A stretch of 64,000 bases of DNA from Parabacteroides distasonis ATCC 8503 (GTDB lineage: Bacteria > Bacteroidota > Bacteroidia > Bacteroidales > Tannerellaceae). Shown here one piece after another: positions 10,254 through 20,400 of the stretch; position 1 is the first letter of the stretch; every line of letters begins with the position of its first letter. Under the pieces are notes generated by a model, which ran no database searches, was not told the origin of the DNA, and was given only the letters and a program-made list of their open reading frames with translations. The translations under genes were made by a program, and so were the position numbers. The stretch covers positions 3,598,501 through 3,662,500 of the forward strand of contig NC_009615.1 in the NCBI RefSeq assembly GCF_000012845.1, read 5' to 3'.

Positions 10254-11240
10254 TCAGAGTCCCAGCTTCTCAGAGATCTCCAACATCTTCTTGATCGGTT
10301 TGATCGCCTTCTTCTGTACCTCCTCGTCCACGAATATCTCCGGCATCTCGAACTTCAAGCAATTATATAGCTTCTCCATCGTGTTCAAGCGCATGAAATT
10401 ACATTCGTTGCAAGCGCAAGTACTGTCGTTCGGAGGAGCCGGGATGAATTCCTTATCCGGACTCTGCTTGCGCATCTCGTGAATAACGCCACTTTCCGTC
10501 GCTACAATGAATTGTTTCGCGTCGGACTTAATGGTATGCTTCAGCAAAGCCGCGGTCGATCCTACGAAGTCTGAGACCTGTATAACCGGCTGCTTGCATT
10601 CCGGATGGGTGATCACTTCCGCATTCGGGTACTGTTTCTTCAAAGATAAGATCTTCTCCAATGAGAATTGCTCATGCACGTGGCAAGCGCCATCCCAAAG
10701 CAACATATTACGTCCCGTGATGCTATTGATATAATTACCTAAGTTACGATCCGGACCGAAAATCATCGGTGTACCTTCCGGGAAGCTCTCCACGATCTGG
10801 CGGGCGTTCGTGGAAGTAACCACCACATCCGTGACCGCTTTCACGGCGGCGGTCGTATTCACGTAAGAGATTACCGTATGACCGGGATGTTGCTTGACGA
10901 ACTCGGCAAACTCCGGAGCCGGACAACTATCCGCCAAGGAGCAACCGGCATTCAAGTCCGGTACCAGCACTTTCTTATCCGGACAGAGGATCTTCGCCGT
11001 TTCTCCCATAAAGTGAACCCCACAAAGCACGATGATATCCGCCTTCGTCTTAGCCGCCCATTGTGCCAAGGCCAGACTGTCTCCCACATAGTCCGCTATA
11101 TCTTGTATATCGCCTGTTTGATAGTAATGCGCCAAAATAATCGCATTCTTCTCTTTACGTAACTTGTCGATCGCTTCCTTAAGGTCTAAATCCTTAGGAA
11201 CGGGCGCATCCATGTACCCGATTGATTGGTTTGTCAACAT
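10254..11240 (-). CDS. nadA: Quinolinate synthase
   Basis: NadA condenses iminoaspartate with dihydroxyacetone phosphate to quinolinate in de novo NAD synthesis, using a 4Fe-4S cluster. The 328-residue product begins its conserved core at AIILAHYYQTGDIQDIADYV. It contains Cys73 in LCGVHFMGETAKIL, Cys186 in WDGACHVHEQ and the Cys-rich CACNECNFM segment (275-280), which together supply the cluster ligands expected for the family. The partner aspartate oxidase gene nadB is in the same window at 32.9-34.4 kb but not adjacent, so the pathway genes are dispersed. The start is the first in-frame ATG, and initiation at Met10 is possible. Confidence 0.96.
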   Translation of the reverse strand: MLTNQSIGYMDAPVPKDLDLKEAIDKLRKEKNAIILAHYYQTGDIQDIADYVGDSLALAQWAAKTKADIIVLCGVHFMGETAKILCPDKKVLVPDLNAGCSLADSCPAPEFAEFVKQHPGHTVISYVNTTAAVKAVTDVVVTSTNARQIVESFPEGTPMIFGPDRNLGNYINSITGRNMLLWDGACHVHEQFSLEKILSLKKQYPNAEVITHPECKQPVIQVSDFVGSTAALLKHTIKSDAKQFIVATESGVIHEMRKQSPDKEFIPAPPNDSTCACNECNFMRLNTMEKLYNCLKFEMPEIFVDEEVQKKAIKPIKKMLEISEKLGL

Positions 11241-11935
11241 AGCCTTATATATTAATGATTCCTGTTTCTACTGCTCCCAATAGGCTTTTCACTATATATA
11301 AACAATATTATCCACAGAAAGTATTACTGATAATCTTCATCTTATCTAGTTTATCAACCTATTGTTCACAAAGCACAAAGGTATAAACTTTCTTCATTTA
11401 TAGAAATAACAAGAAAGATTCTTATCTTTGCCATCGATGGATGAGCTGTCGTGAACCATCAAGAGTTATCCACAATCATTATATTATATTCTTATTAATC
11501 TTTAATTTTAAAAATAAATATGATGAATATGATAGGCTGTTGAAATGGTTAATACATTTTTGTTACAATCTTTGGTTATTGACTTATTAAAGTCTGTGAA
11601 CGGTTTATCAAAAGGATACCAACAGCATGGATGTCTATCTATAGATTGTAATTCTTATAGTTATAGACTTTATGAATATTTAGTTGTTTATTGTTGATAA
11701 CCTTGATTGTGAAAAAATAGATCCTCCAGCAAGGCTGTCAATAGTGTATAAGGGCTGTTGATAGCGCGTAATAAATAAGTGGCTTATTCATTTGCTAATT
11801 TAAGAAAGGGGGGTGTATGGACAAGTATTTGAATAAAGCAAGAAATATTTTTCATTTTATGTCCACTACTTATTAATAGCTTTTCAACGGCATATCCACG
11901 GATATTCGCTACTTTCGCGGTCAAAGATATTTGTT
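11241..11935. other. AT-rich 695-bp gene-free region with DnaA-box sequences (possible origin)
   Basis: No credible open frame exists here. Two perfect DnaA boxes, TTATCCACA, lie at 11308-11316 and 11466-11474. A one-mismatch box in the opposite orientation lies at 11692-11700 (TGTTGATAA). Looser matches are present, for example near 11351 and 11756. Long AT-rich tracts fill the rest. The flanking genes diverge (nadA leftward, RNA methyltransferase rightward). These properties fit a chromosomal replication origin, but no dnaA gene is visible, and box counts alone do not prove it. A large divergent promoter region is the alternative. Confidence 0.35.
11423..11430 (+). promoter_or_regulatory. 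Orphan -7 promoter box in the gene-free region
   Basis: TATCTTTG matches TAnnTTTG and faces right, but the next gene on that strand is 500 bases away. It may drive a short untranslated RNA or be chance in AT-rich DNA. Confidence 0.3.
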
Positions 11936-12466
11936 ATGCGAAAATTAAAAGTAACCGAATTGAACCGCCTGACTCCCGAGGCTTTTAAGGAAAGTAAGAA
12001 GATACCTTTAATCGTTGTCTTAGACCATATTAGAAGTCTTAACAACGTAGGTTCCGTGTTTCGTACCTCCGATGCTTTCCGGGTAGAGGCTATTTATCTT
12101 TGTGGTATTACGGCTTGCCCTCCGAACGCGGAGATCCATAAGACCGCCTTAGGAGCGGAAGAAACCGTAGATTGGGAATATTTCAAGGATACCCCGGAGG
12201 CTGTTGATAAACTGCGCCAAGAGGGATATACGGTATGTGCCGTAGAGCAAGCGGAAGGTAGTGTCATGTTAGATAACTTGCAGTTAGACAAGACAAAGAA
12301 ATACGCTATCGTCATGGGTAACGAAGTAAAAGGCGTTCAACAAAATGTGGTTGATAACTGTGATATATGTATTGAAATACCTCAATACGGTACAAAGCAT
12401 TCCTTGAACGTATCGGTTACTACCGGTATCGTGATCTGGGATTTCTTCAAGCAACTATCAGATTAA
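11936..12466 (+). CDS. TrmH/SpoU-family RNA 2'-O-methyltransferase
   Basis: This 176-residue SPOUT-class methyltransferase is predicted to methylate a ribose in tRNA or rRNA using S-adenosylmethionine. The family motifs are in order: LDHIRSLNNVGSVFRTSDAF near the N-terminus, HKTALGAEETVDW in the middle, and then the knot-forming VMGNEVKGV and IEIPQYGTKHSLNVSVTTGIV. It contains only the catalytic domain, without the N-terminal substrate-binding extension seen in RlmB, so the RNA target is open. A weak promoter box (TACTTTCG) lies about 20 bases upstream. Its 3' end overlaps that of the converging DUF4294 gene by nine bases. Confidence 0.93.
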   Translation: MRKLKVTELNRLTPEAFKESKKIPLIVVLDHIRSLNNVGSVFRTSDAFRVEAIYLCGITACPPNAEIHKTALGAEETVDWEYFKDTPEAVDKLRQEGYTVCAVEQAEGSVMLDNLQLDKTKKYAIVMGNEVKGVQQNVVDNCDICIEIPQYGTKHSLNVSVTTGIVIWDFFKQLSD

Positions 12467-13063
12467 ACCATTCTCAACCAATACGACGACCCGTTCGGTC
12501 ATGGCATCTTTACCTTTCGGGTCGTATTCCGATTTCAGACTGGCTCCGAACATTCCGGCGAAGAAATTCCAAAAGCCCGCACGGAAACTTCCTAGATAGG
12601 CTTTCAATAAATTGTAACTGGATTGATTACATTCCCTATCGATCAGTTTGATAAGTAGCTTGCCTTGCGAGAAGGATAATTTTTTTAGTTCCGGTTTATA
12701 TTGGGCGAACAACTCTTTCTCCATCCGTTTCAAGTGGGCTTGGCGGGCCTTGTCATTCGGTAAGGTTTCCATGTATTCGTAGGTCTCTATCAACGTGTCA
12801 TACACCATTTTGGCATAGGGCAAAGTACGCTTTACGTCTCGTACCAACTTATTGTACTTGGCTTGTTCACGCTTATTCTTAAACTTAACTTGAGGATATA
12901 TAAAAACTTCCCGAAGGTTGACGACAGCCATTGTATCACCTTCATACAGTTGAGCTTTCTGATAACCTTCCGGAACAATATTTGTCTTTACCGCCTGCGC
13001 CATCCCTTTAAAGCTACAGAGAACAAGTAGAGCCAAAACACAATATATCCCTTTTCGTATCAT
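12458..13063 (-). CDS. DUF4294 family exported protein
   Basis: This 201-residue protein has a signal peptide (MIRKGIYCVLALLVLCSFKGMAQA). A mature domain follows with the family-like features VVNLREVFIYPQVKFKNKREQ, LVRDVKRTLPYAKMVYDTLIE and LIDRECNQSSYNLLKAYLG. DUF4294 proteins are common in Bacteroidetes and have no established function. The protein is expected in the periplasm. It overlaps the RNA methyltransferase gene tail to tail by nine bases. Confidence 0.8.
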   Translation of the reverse strand: MIRKGIYCVLALLVLCSFKGMAQAVKTNIVPEGYQKAQLYEGDTMAVVNLREVFIYPQVKFKNKREQAKYNKLVRDVKRTLPYAKMVYDTLIETYEYMETLPNDKARQAHLKRMEKELFAQYKPELKKLSFSQGKLLIKLIDRECNQSSYNLLKAYLGSFRAGFWNFFAGMFGASLKSEYDPKGKDAMTERVVVLVENGLI

Positions 13064-13141
13064 ATACCGCGAAAATATAAATACTGCGTGACTCTCAGCA
13101 TCATTTATCTGTTAATAACTTGCTAAATGAATATAAAACAT

Positions 13142-13149
13142 TACATTTG
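13142..13149 (+). promoter_or_regulatory. -7 box ahead of the DinD-like gene
   Basis: TACATTTG matches the Bacteroidetes -7 consensus and lies 33 bases before the ATG at 13183. Confidence 0.55.
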
Positions 13150-13182
13150 CGCAATTGACAACAACTTAAGAATATATTAACT

Positions 13183-13689
13183 ATGAAGAAAGAAGAAATT
13201 ACCGCCCTATTCGGAAAATTCGAATCCATTTCATGTGAGGTAGAAGGCATAGAATGCTGGAGTGCCAGAGAGTTACAACCCCTATTAGGATATGCCAAAT
13301 GGGATAACTTTATCAATAATGTAGTGGTGAAAGCCAAAGAAGCGTGCCGGAATGCGGGAGAAGATGTACAAAACCATTTTCCCGACGTCGGGAAAATGGT
13401 TTCAATAGGTTATGGTGTTGAAAAACAAATAGATGACATCTTATTAACACGCTACGCATGCTATTTAATCGCACAAAATGGTGATAGTCGTAAACTACAA
13501 GTAGCTTTCGCTCAGACTTATTTTGCGGTACAAACCCGTAAGGCCGAGGTAATTGAACAACGCCTATTGGATTGTGATATGCTATTGCAAAGGGGAATTA
13601 AGCCTGAACGACTCTCCCCTGATGAGGATATTAAAAAGGTACAGCGTAGGATAAATAAGGATAATAAGAAAAACTTGAAGAATAAGTAG
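13183..13689 (+). CDS. DinD-like (BRO-N related) protein
   Basis: The 168-residue protein matches the N-terminal region of E. coli DinD, a DNA-damage-inducible protein that acts on RecA. WSARELQPLLGYAKWDNF, AKEACRNAGEDVQNHF, LTRYACYLIAQNGDSRK and FAQTYFAVQTRK are all recognisable. The usual long C-terminal half of DinD is absent and is replaced by a charged tail (EDIKKVQRRINKDNKKN). It may therefore be a short family variant or a truncated gene. The family is related to phage antirepressor BRO-N domains. A promoter lies at 13142. A perfect 32-bp palindrome is embedded in the coding sequence at 13371-13402. Confidence 0.75.
   Translation: MKKEEITALFGKFESISCEVEGIECWSARELQPLLGYAKWDNFINNVVVKAKEACRNAGEDVQNHFPDVGKMVSIGYGVEKQIDDILLTRYACYLIAQNGDSRKLQVAFAQTYFAVQTRKAEVIEQRLLDCDMLLQRGIKPERLSPDEDIKKVQRRINKDNKKNLKNK
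13371..13402. repeat. Perfect 32-bp palindrome inside the DinD-like gene
   Basis: Each 16-base half is the exact reverse complement of the other, with no loop and with GACGTC at the centre. The flanking bases do not pair. It encodes the family motif around NHFPDVGKMV, so protein constraint explains part of the sequence but not perfect symmetry at the nucleotide level. Confidence 0.95.
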
Positions 13690-13710
13690 AAACCATACAA
13701 AATCTTAACT

Positions 13711-14520
13711 ATGAAATATCTATTGTTATCCCTGTTTGCGGGGGTATTTTCATTGTATGTACATGGTGTTGATAACTTACGTTTACCGGATGTCCGTAGC
13801 GTGGGAATGGGAGGGAATGTGGCGACGCAATGTATTTTATTCAATCCGGCCCTTATTGTCGATAAAGAGAAAAAGTCCATTCATTTAGAATACTTTAATC
13901 GGTACATGTTGAAAGAACTGGGTACGATGTCCGGTAGTTTTTATTATCCGAATCAACTATTATCCGTAGGTGTTGATATCTCTGTTTTCGGGTTTGATAA
14001 ATACAGGGAGATGATGGTTCGTGTGCTGGGAGGAAAACGCTTGGGGGATCAATGGGCGTTAGGGCTTGGAGTTCACTATAGTTTCTTGCAAACTGATCTA
14101 TTGGAAAATACAAGATCCAGACTGTCAACAGATCTTGGAATCACTTTCTCTCCTATTGATAAGTTGTTAATAGGAATGTTAATAATGAATTTTCCTTCTG
14201 TTTATATAGGAGATAAAGATATTGAAATAGAAGATTTTAATTATTACTTAATTCAAATAAGTTTTCAATGGGAGATTATAAACAGTCTGTTAATTACAGG
14301 AAGTGTAGGAACGGAAAATGAAAACCTAGTTGTTGGAAACTTTGGTCTTGAATACACTGCTTTCGATTCTTTTTTTATTCGTGCCGGAATACAGACCGCT
14401 CCTCTCCTGCCCTCTTTAGGAATTGGTTATAACTTTTCTTGCTTTACGATAGATGTAGCCTCTATTTACCATCCGATTTTAGGGATGAGTACCGGTCTTG
14501 GTTTATCATTCTCTTTTTAA
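13711..14520 (+). CDS. PorV/PorQ-like outer-membrane beta-barrel protein
   Basis: This 269-residue exported protein has a signal peptide (MKYLLLSLFAGVFSLYVHG) and then LPDVRSVGMGGNVATQCILFNPAL. That segment resembles the N-terminus of FadL-like PorV/PorQ barrels of the type IX secretion system. The rest is alternating beta strands with repeated aromatic girdles, ending in LGLSFSF with a terminal Phe, as outer-membrane barrels do. It is shorter than PorV or PorQ, so a direct T9SS role is only a suggestion. The next gene follows after 13 bases and encodes another outer-membrane protein, so the two may work together. Confidence 0.55.
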   Translation: MKYLLLSLFAGVFSLYVHGVDNLRLPDVRSVGMGGNVATQCILFNPALIVDKEKKSIHLEYFNRYMLKELGTMSGSFYYPNQLLSVGVDISVFGFDKYREMMVRVLGGKRLGDQWALGLGVHYSFLQTDLLENTRSRLSTDLGITFSPIDKLLIGMLIMNFPSVYIGDKDIEIEDFNYYLIQISFQWEIINSLLITGSVGTENENLVVGNFGLEYTAFDSFFIRAGIQTAPLLPSLGIGYNFSCFTIDVASIYHPILGMSTGLGLSFSF

Positions 14521-14533
14521 ATGATACTTAGCT

Positions 14534-16594
14534 ATGAAACGATTGTTTATAATCTTGTCGATAATTCTGTTGATAAATAGTTATTACGCTAATTCTCAAA
14601 TAGAATATTCTGTTGATAAGTGGATGGAGTATGTAGAGGAACTAGCCTTGGAAACCGAGGATACGGAGCGTATCGAAAGTTTGTATGCCGATTTATCTTA
14701 TTTAATTGAGCATCCTTTTGATTTGAATGCCGTGACGGAAGAACAACTGAAGCGATTACCTTTTCTATCCGATCGCCAAATTGAGCAGCTCCTCTCCTAT
14801 CGGAAACGATACGGAAATATGGTTAGCATCTATGAGTTGAAGAATATAGAGGATATCGATTTTCAGACGATATCTCTTCTCCTTCCATTTGTTTATATAG
14901 GTGATAATCTTGTTGAAAAACGGTTGCTTACGGTTAAGAACCTGTTGAAATATGGTCGTAATGAATTACAAATCAGGTATGATCAATGTTTTCAACAGAA
15001 AAAGGGATATGGTGAACAAACGGACAGCATACTTTTGTTATATCCGAATCGTAAATATAGAGGAGAACCCTTCTATCACTCCTTACGTTATTCCTATACT
15101 TTCGAGGATCGTTTACAAGCAGGCTTCGTAGCCGAGAAAGATGCGGGCGAACCTTTTTGGAACGCATATCATAAAGGATATGACTTTTATTCCGCACATC
15201 TATTCCTAAAAGATATCAACTGGTTAAAAATCTTGGCTATAGGGGATTACAAGATGTCTTTCGGACAAGGTCTGGTGATTAGCAATGACTTTTCTCCTAG
15301 TCGTACGGCAGTAGTCGCTCAAGCAGAGCGAAGGACAAACGGCTTCCGTAGGCACTTTTCTACCAATGAACAGGATTTCTTTCGAGGGGTGGCCGGTACG
15401 ATCACGATTAAAAACTTGGATATAAGTGTTTTCTATTCGTACCGAAAAATGGATGCGGCCGTAGATAGCTTGACATTCACCTCATTAAAAACAGACGGAC
15501 TTCATCGTTTGCAACGGGATTGGGAAAAGAGGAAAACGATAACGATGCAGGTATATGGGGGAAATATCCGTTATGCTACGCCTCATTTTCATGTAGGTTT
15601 AACGGCTCTCTCCTATTCGTTCGGTAAGTTTAAGATGGACCCCGATCCAAAACCTTATAACCTGTTCTATTTCAGAGGTTCCAACAATTTCAACATCGGT
15701 GTTGACTATATGTTGAAAAGTAACCGTATTAAGTTTTATGGCGAAACTTCCCTTTCGAAAAACGGAGCTATTTCTACCTTGAATGCCTTGCAGTTAACAC
15801 CCGCTTCTTATATATCTTTCTTGGTATTATACCGTTATTACGACCGCCGTTATCAAGCTTTGTTTGGGAACGCTTTCTCGCAAGGCTCTACGGTTCAGAA
15901 TGAGCAAGGGGTTTATATGGGATTGCAATTAACCCCGATCGCCCGCTGGAAATTATCCATTTATGCGGACTTATTCCGTTTTCCTTGGTTGAAATACGGG
16001 ATAGACGCTCCTTCCGGAGGACAGGAATATATGGCTCAGATAGATTATACCCCTAGTAGAAACTATTCAGCTTATCTTCGTTATAAATACCGGCAAAAAG
16101 AAAAGAATAGAACTTTTGAAAATGATAATTTATTGAGAATCAATTCTTATAAACAACATCGTATTCGTTTTCAACAGGTTTATAACTTTTCTTCTCCTTT
16201 TATTTTTAAGACTTCCTTAGATGGTATTCTATTCGATGATCCTATAAAGAAACTTAATAAAGGAATTATGATCTCCCAAAGTATAGGCTGGAAGCCCACT
16301 ACCCTACCTCTTCAAATGGATGGTTATCTAGCGTGGTTTCATACGGATGATTACAATAGCCGGGTCAGTTCGTATGAGAAGAATATATTGTATGCCTTTA
16401 ATATGCCCTCTTTTTATGGGGATGGGATGCGGTTTGCCCTTACCTTTCGTCTGGATATTTGGAAACGTTTATCCTTATCTGCGAAACTGGCTTACACCCA
16501 TTATTGGGACAGGGATTTGATAGGTACTGATACGGAGGAGATAAGCGGTTCTGATAAAACAGATCTTTATGCTTTGCTTCGCTGGAAATTTTAG
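14534..16594 (+). CDS. Helix-hairpin-helix outer-membrane barrel protein
   Basis: The 686-residue product has a signal peptide (MKRLFIILSIILLINS). A ComEA-like helix-hairpin-helix region follows at about residues 60-125, with FDLNAVTEEQLKRLPFLSD and IYELKNIEDIDF. The remaining 540 residues look like a large beta-barrel ending in YALLRWKF with the terminal Phe typical of barrels. Proteins with this arrangement are widespread in Bacteroidetes and are annotated only by the HHH motif. DNA binding by the periplasmic HHH part, perhaps linked to DNA uptake, would be a guess. It forms an operon with the preceding barrel gene. Confidence 0.75.
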   Translation: MKRLFIILSIILLINSYYANSQIEYSVDKWMEYVEELALETEDTERIESLYADLSYLIEHPFDLNAVTEEQLKRLPFLSDRQIEQLLSYRKRYGNMVSIYELKNIEDIDFQTISLLLPFVYIGDNLVEKRLLTVKNLLKYGRNELQIRYDQCFQQKKGYGEQTDSILLLYPNRKYRGEPFYHSLRYSYTFEDRLQAGFVAEKDAGEPFWNAYHKGYDFYSAHLFLKDINWLKILAIGDYKMSFGQGLVISNDFSPSRTAVVAQAERRTNGFRRHFSTNEQDFFRGVAGTITIKNLDISVFYSYRKMDAAVDSLTFTSLKTDGLHRLQRDWEKRKTITMQVYGGNIRYATPHFHVGLTALSYSFGKFKMDPDPKPYNLFYFRGSNNFNIGVDYMLKSNRIKFYGETSLSKNGAISTLNALQLTPASYISFLVLYRYYDRRYQALFGNAFSQGSTVQNEQGVYMGLQLTPIARWKLSIYADLFRFPWLKYGIDAPSGGQEYMAQIDYTPSRNYSAYLRYKYRQKEKNRTFENDNLLRINSYKQHRIRFQQVYNFSSPFIFKTSLDGILFDDPIKKLNKGIMISQSIGWKPTTLPLQMDGYLAWFHTDDYNSRVSSYEKNILYAFNMPSFYGDGMRFALTFRLDIWKRLSLSAKLAYTHYWDRDLIGTDTEEISGSDKTDLYALLRWKF

Positions 16595-16604
16595 AGTAGA
16601 TTTG
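16573..16604 (+). promoter_or_regulatory. Promoter of the radical SAM gene
   Basis: TTTG at 16573-16576 and TAGATTTG at 16597-16604 are separated by 20 bases, close to the Bacteroidetes consensus. The box overlaps the stop region of the upstream gene and precedes the ATG at 16628. Confidence 0.55.
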
Positions 16605-16627
16605 CGTGGGTAAAAACAAACAGCGCT

Positions 16628-17407
16628 ATGTCTACAATTCTTTTTGATAAAATAGTATTTGGCCCGATACATAGTCGGCGTCTAGGTGTCTCTTTAGGGA
16701 TGAATTTACTTCCTACAGACGGGAAATTATGCTCTTTTAATTGCATTTATTGCGAATGTGGATTGAATGAGAATCATAGGACCCATAGTAAACTGCCTAC
16801 TCGTACGGAAGTGAGGGAAGCCTTAGAGCAAAAACTAAGTTCCATGAAAGCGGAAGGGATCGCTCCGGATGTAATTACATTCGCCGGAAACGGAGAGCCT
16901 ACGATACACCCGGAATTCGGTGGAATCATTGATGATACGATCGCTACCCGGGATCGATTTTTCCCTGATGCTAAAATCGCCGTGCTTTCTAATTCTACGA
17001 TGCTCCAGAAAGAGGAGGTCTTTCAAGCCTTGAATAAAATAGAGGATAACATATTGAAACTGGATTCTGTATTAGACAGTCGGATTCGGCAGATAGACGT
17101 ACCTAATTCTCCGGCGTTTAATTTCGAGTCTTTATTAAAGCAATTATGTCGTTTTAACGGAAACTTGATTATACAGACCATGTTCTTGAAGGGGGAAGTG
17201 AATGGGAAATCGGTTAATAATATGACAGAAGAGGAGATAGCGGGCTGGATCTCCGCCTTAAAACAAATCCGTCCGAAACAAGTCATGATTTATACGATAG
17301 ATAGGGAGACCCCGGTTAAAGCTTTGAAAAAAGCTACTAAAGAAGAATTAGATGCGATTGCAGAACGGGCCCGGAAGGAGGGTTTTGACGTGACGGTATC
17401 TTATTAA
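16628..17407 (+). CDS. Radical SAM protein
   Basis: This 259-residue enzyme carries the radical SAM cluster motif in the form C-x3-C-x2-C (LCSFNCIYCECG, about residues 36-47), which binds a 4Fe-4S cluster that cleaves S-adenosylmethionine. TFAGNGEPTIHPEF matches the GGE-type SAM-binding segment of the MoaA/wybutosine-like subgroup (COG0731-like). The reaction and substrate are unknown. It has its own promoter at 16573-16604 and is followed after 32 bases by the GH2 gene, with no functional link visible. Confidence 0.88.
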   Translation: MSTILFDKIVFGPIHSRRLGVSLGMNLLPTDGKLCSFNCIYCECGLNENHRTHSKLPTRTEVREALEQKLSSMKAEGIAPDVITFAGNGEPTIHPEFGGIIDDTIATRDRFFPDAKIAVLSNSTMLQKEEVFQALNKIEDNILKLDSVLDSRIRQIDVPNSPAFNFESLLKQLCRFNGNLIIQTMFLKGEVNGKSVNNMTEEEIAGWISALKQIRPKQVMIYTIDRETPVKALKKATKEELDAIAERARKEGFDVTVSY

Positions 17408-17439
17408 ACTAACTAATTTAGAGAAACACAATAAGTAGT

Positions 17440-20400
17440 ATGAGAACATTCAGTAAAAAGAAAAAATTGCCTCGACTCTTGACGCTTTGTGGAGCGGTAG
17501 CGGTCTCAGCATTGCTAGGAGGATGTGGGCAGAGCGGTGTTCCGGCGGAATCTTTCGATCGGTCGGATTATTATACCAGAGGTATCGGTTCGTATCCGGG
17601 AGATCCGGGGGAGGATTTTTCTCCTTCATTACGTCCGGATTATTCCACGTATCGTAACATAGCTCTTTTGCGTAGCGCTTACAACTCATCCAGTTATGAT
17701 TACAATCTAACGGCCCAACTGGTGACGGATGGTGTTATTAGCGATAAACAACCTCAGTATCTCGATCTCTCCACGCAAAATGGGGATATAGCTCGTCGTG
17801 AGCGTGAGTGGATGATCGATCAAGGTCCTTATTCTCGTAATGCGGTTACGGGAGAGGATGCCTATTTCTTGTTCACGCTGAATAACTGGAAAGAGAAAGC
17901 CGACAAGGTACAATTCCGCGGCAGCGTGGCTTATGACGAGAATAAGATTAAGGATGGATATGAGATTGTTTGCGAGGGATCGAATGATGGAAATACTTGG
18001 ACGGAATTGGCTGCCTTAAAGGGTAAAGGTATGCCGGGTAAGGCCAGCAAGTATAAGGCCCATTCAGACCCGAACAAGAATAGCTGGGATCCGGGTACGT
18101 TGCCCACCCGTATGTTGAATGAGACTTTGACATTCGATCAACCGGGTGAATATGCTTATTATCGGATGCGATTGAAAATGGAAGGTGCCGCTTATTGGGC
18201 ATTCTTCGAGATGAATTTCTATAACCAAGATAAGTTGATAGATTTGCTTCCTTCCAAATTCTTTAATAGCGCTTGGATGAGTGCCACGACAGGAGAGGAG
18301 TGGGTCTATGTGGACTTGGGTAGCCAATCCGAATTCGACAAAGTAAAATTACATTGGATCAATAAAGCGATCAAGGGTAAGATTCAAGTTTCCGACGACG
18401 CTAAACAATGGGTTGACATAGCGAATCTTCCGGGTGGAGATGCTAATCTGGATGAGATCAAGCTAAAAGGAAAAGGCCGCTACGTACGGGTATGGATGGA
18501 GCAACCGGCTAATGACGGACGCTATATCTTAAGCGAGATAGAGGTGATGGGTAAAGGTGGCTTGCTTGCCCAACCGGCTGCTGCTCCGGCTGCTACAAAA
18601 GATGAGATCCGTTTGTCGGGCGGAAACTGGAAAGTACAACGAGCTTCCGAGGTAACCGCTTCCGGTGAGGAAATATCGAAACCTTCTTTCTCTCCGGAAA
18701 ATTGGATCGTGGCGACTGTGCCGGGAACGGTATTGAGTAGTTATAAGAATATCGGAGCTATCCCGAATCCGAATTACGCGGATAACCTGATGCAGATATC
18801 CGAGTCATTCTTCAACTCTAATTTCTGGTATAGGGATGAGTTTGAGGTACCCGAAGGATTCAAGCAAGATCGTTTGTTCTTGAATTTCGATGGTATCAAC
18901 TGGAAAGCGAATGTATATTTAAACGGTAACAAGATCGGCCGTATCGAGGGAGCGTTTATCCGAGGTGTATTTGACGTTACAGACAGGGTCGTACCGGGTA
19001 AGAACGTTGTCGCGGTGGAGATCATCAAGAATGAGCATATCGGCGCTATCAAGGAGAAATGTGAGAAGAATACGGATTTCAACGGTGGTATCTTAGGCGC
19101 TGATAACCCAACCTTCCACGCTTCGATCGGTTGGGATTGGATCTCGACGATCCGTGGTCGTAATATAGGTATTTGGGATGATGTGTACTTGACTTCTACA
19201 GGCAAGGTAACGATTCAAGACCCGTTCGTACAGGTTGTATTACCGTTGCCGGATACGACTTCCGCTACCTTGACTCCGGAAGTGATCGTGAAGAACCATG
19301 ATGCCGCTCCAGTAAAGGGTGTATTGACAGGAAAGATCGGCGATATCACTTTCGAGCAACCGGTAGAATTGGCCGCAAACGAGGAGAAGACGGTTACTTT
19401 CGATCCAAATAGCTTCAGCCAATTGAAGGTTCAGAACCCACGTCTGTGGTGGCCTAAAGGGTACGGATCTCCTTATTTATACGACGCTAATTTCACCTTT
19501 AAGGTAGGCGATAAGGTATCCGACTCTGAGGATTTCAAGGTAGGTATCCGACAAATGACCTTCAACGAGAATAATAGCATCTTGAGTCTCTTTATCAACG
19601 GGCGTCGTTTTATCGGCCGTGGCGGTAACTGGGGATTCGGTGAGTCTAACCTGAATTACCGGGGTCGTGAGTACGACATCGCCGTGGCTTACCATGCTGA
19701 TATGAACTTTACGATGATGCGTAACTGGGTAGGACAAATCGGCGACAAGGAATTGTATGAGGCTTGCGACCGTCATGGTATCATGATCTGGCAAGATTTC
19801 TGGTTGGCGAATCCTTCCGACGGACCCGATCCTTATGATCCGGAGATGTTTATCGCCAATGCTGAGGATTATGTGAAACGTTTCCGTAACCATGCCTCTA
19901 TCGGTATTTATTGCGGGCGCAACGAGGGCTTCCCGCCGGAGCAGATCGACAAGGCTTTACGCCGTATCGTGAAAGAGGATCATCCGGGCTTACATTATAT
20001 CTCCAGCTCGGCGGATGAGGTGGTAAGTGGCCATGGCCCGTACCGTGCGCTTCCTGTTAAAGAATACTTTAGCTTGAAGAATGGTAGTGATAAGTTCCAT
20101 AGTGAGCGGGGTATGCCCAACGTGATGAATTACGAGAGCTTGGTTCGTACTTTCTCTCCGGAAGCGCTTTGGCCGCAAAACGCTCAATGGGGACAACACG
20201 ATTATACGATGGAAGGCGCCCAGTCTTGCGCTTCTTTCAACGCTATCATCGAAAAGGGCTTCGGTAAGCCGAACAACGCCAAGGAATTCGCCGATCTGGC
20301 TCAGTGGGTAAACTATGATGGTTACCGGGGTATGTTCGAATCAAGAAGCTTGAACCGTAAGGGATTATTGCTGTGGATGACGCATCCGGCATGGCCTTCT

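Noticed and set aside
13711..16594. Extra DnaA boxes because TGTTGATAA occurs repeatedly in these genes
   Set aside because: The repeats fall in coding frames as common Val-Asp-Lys or Leu-Ile-Asn type codons, so composition explains them.
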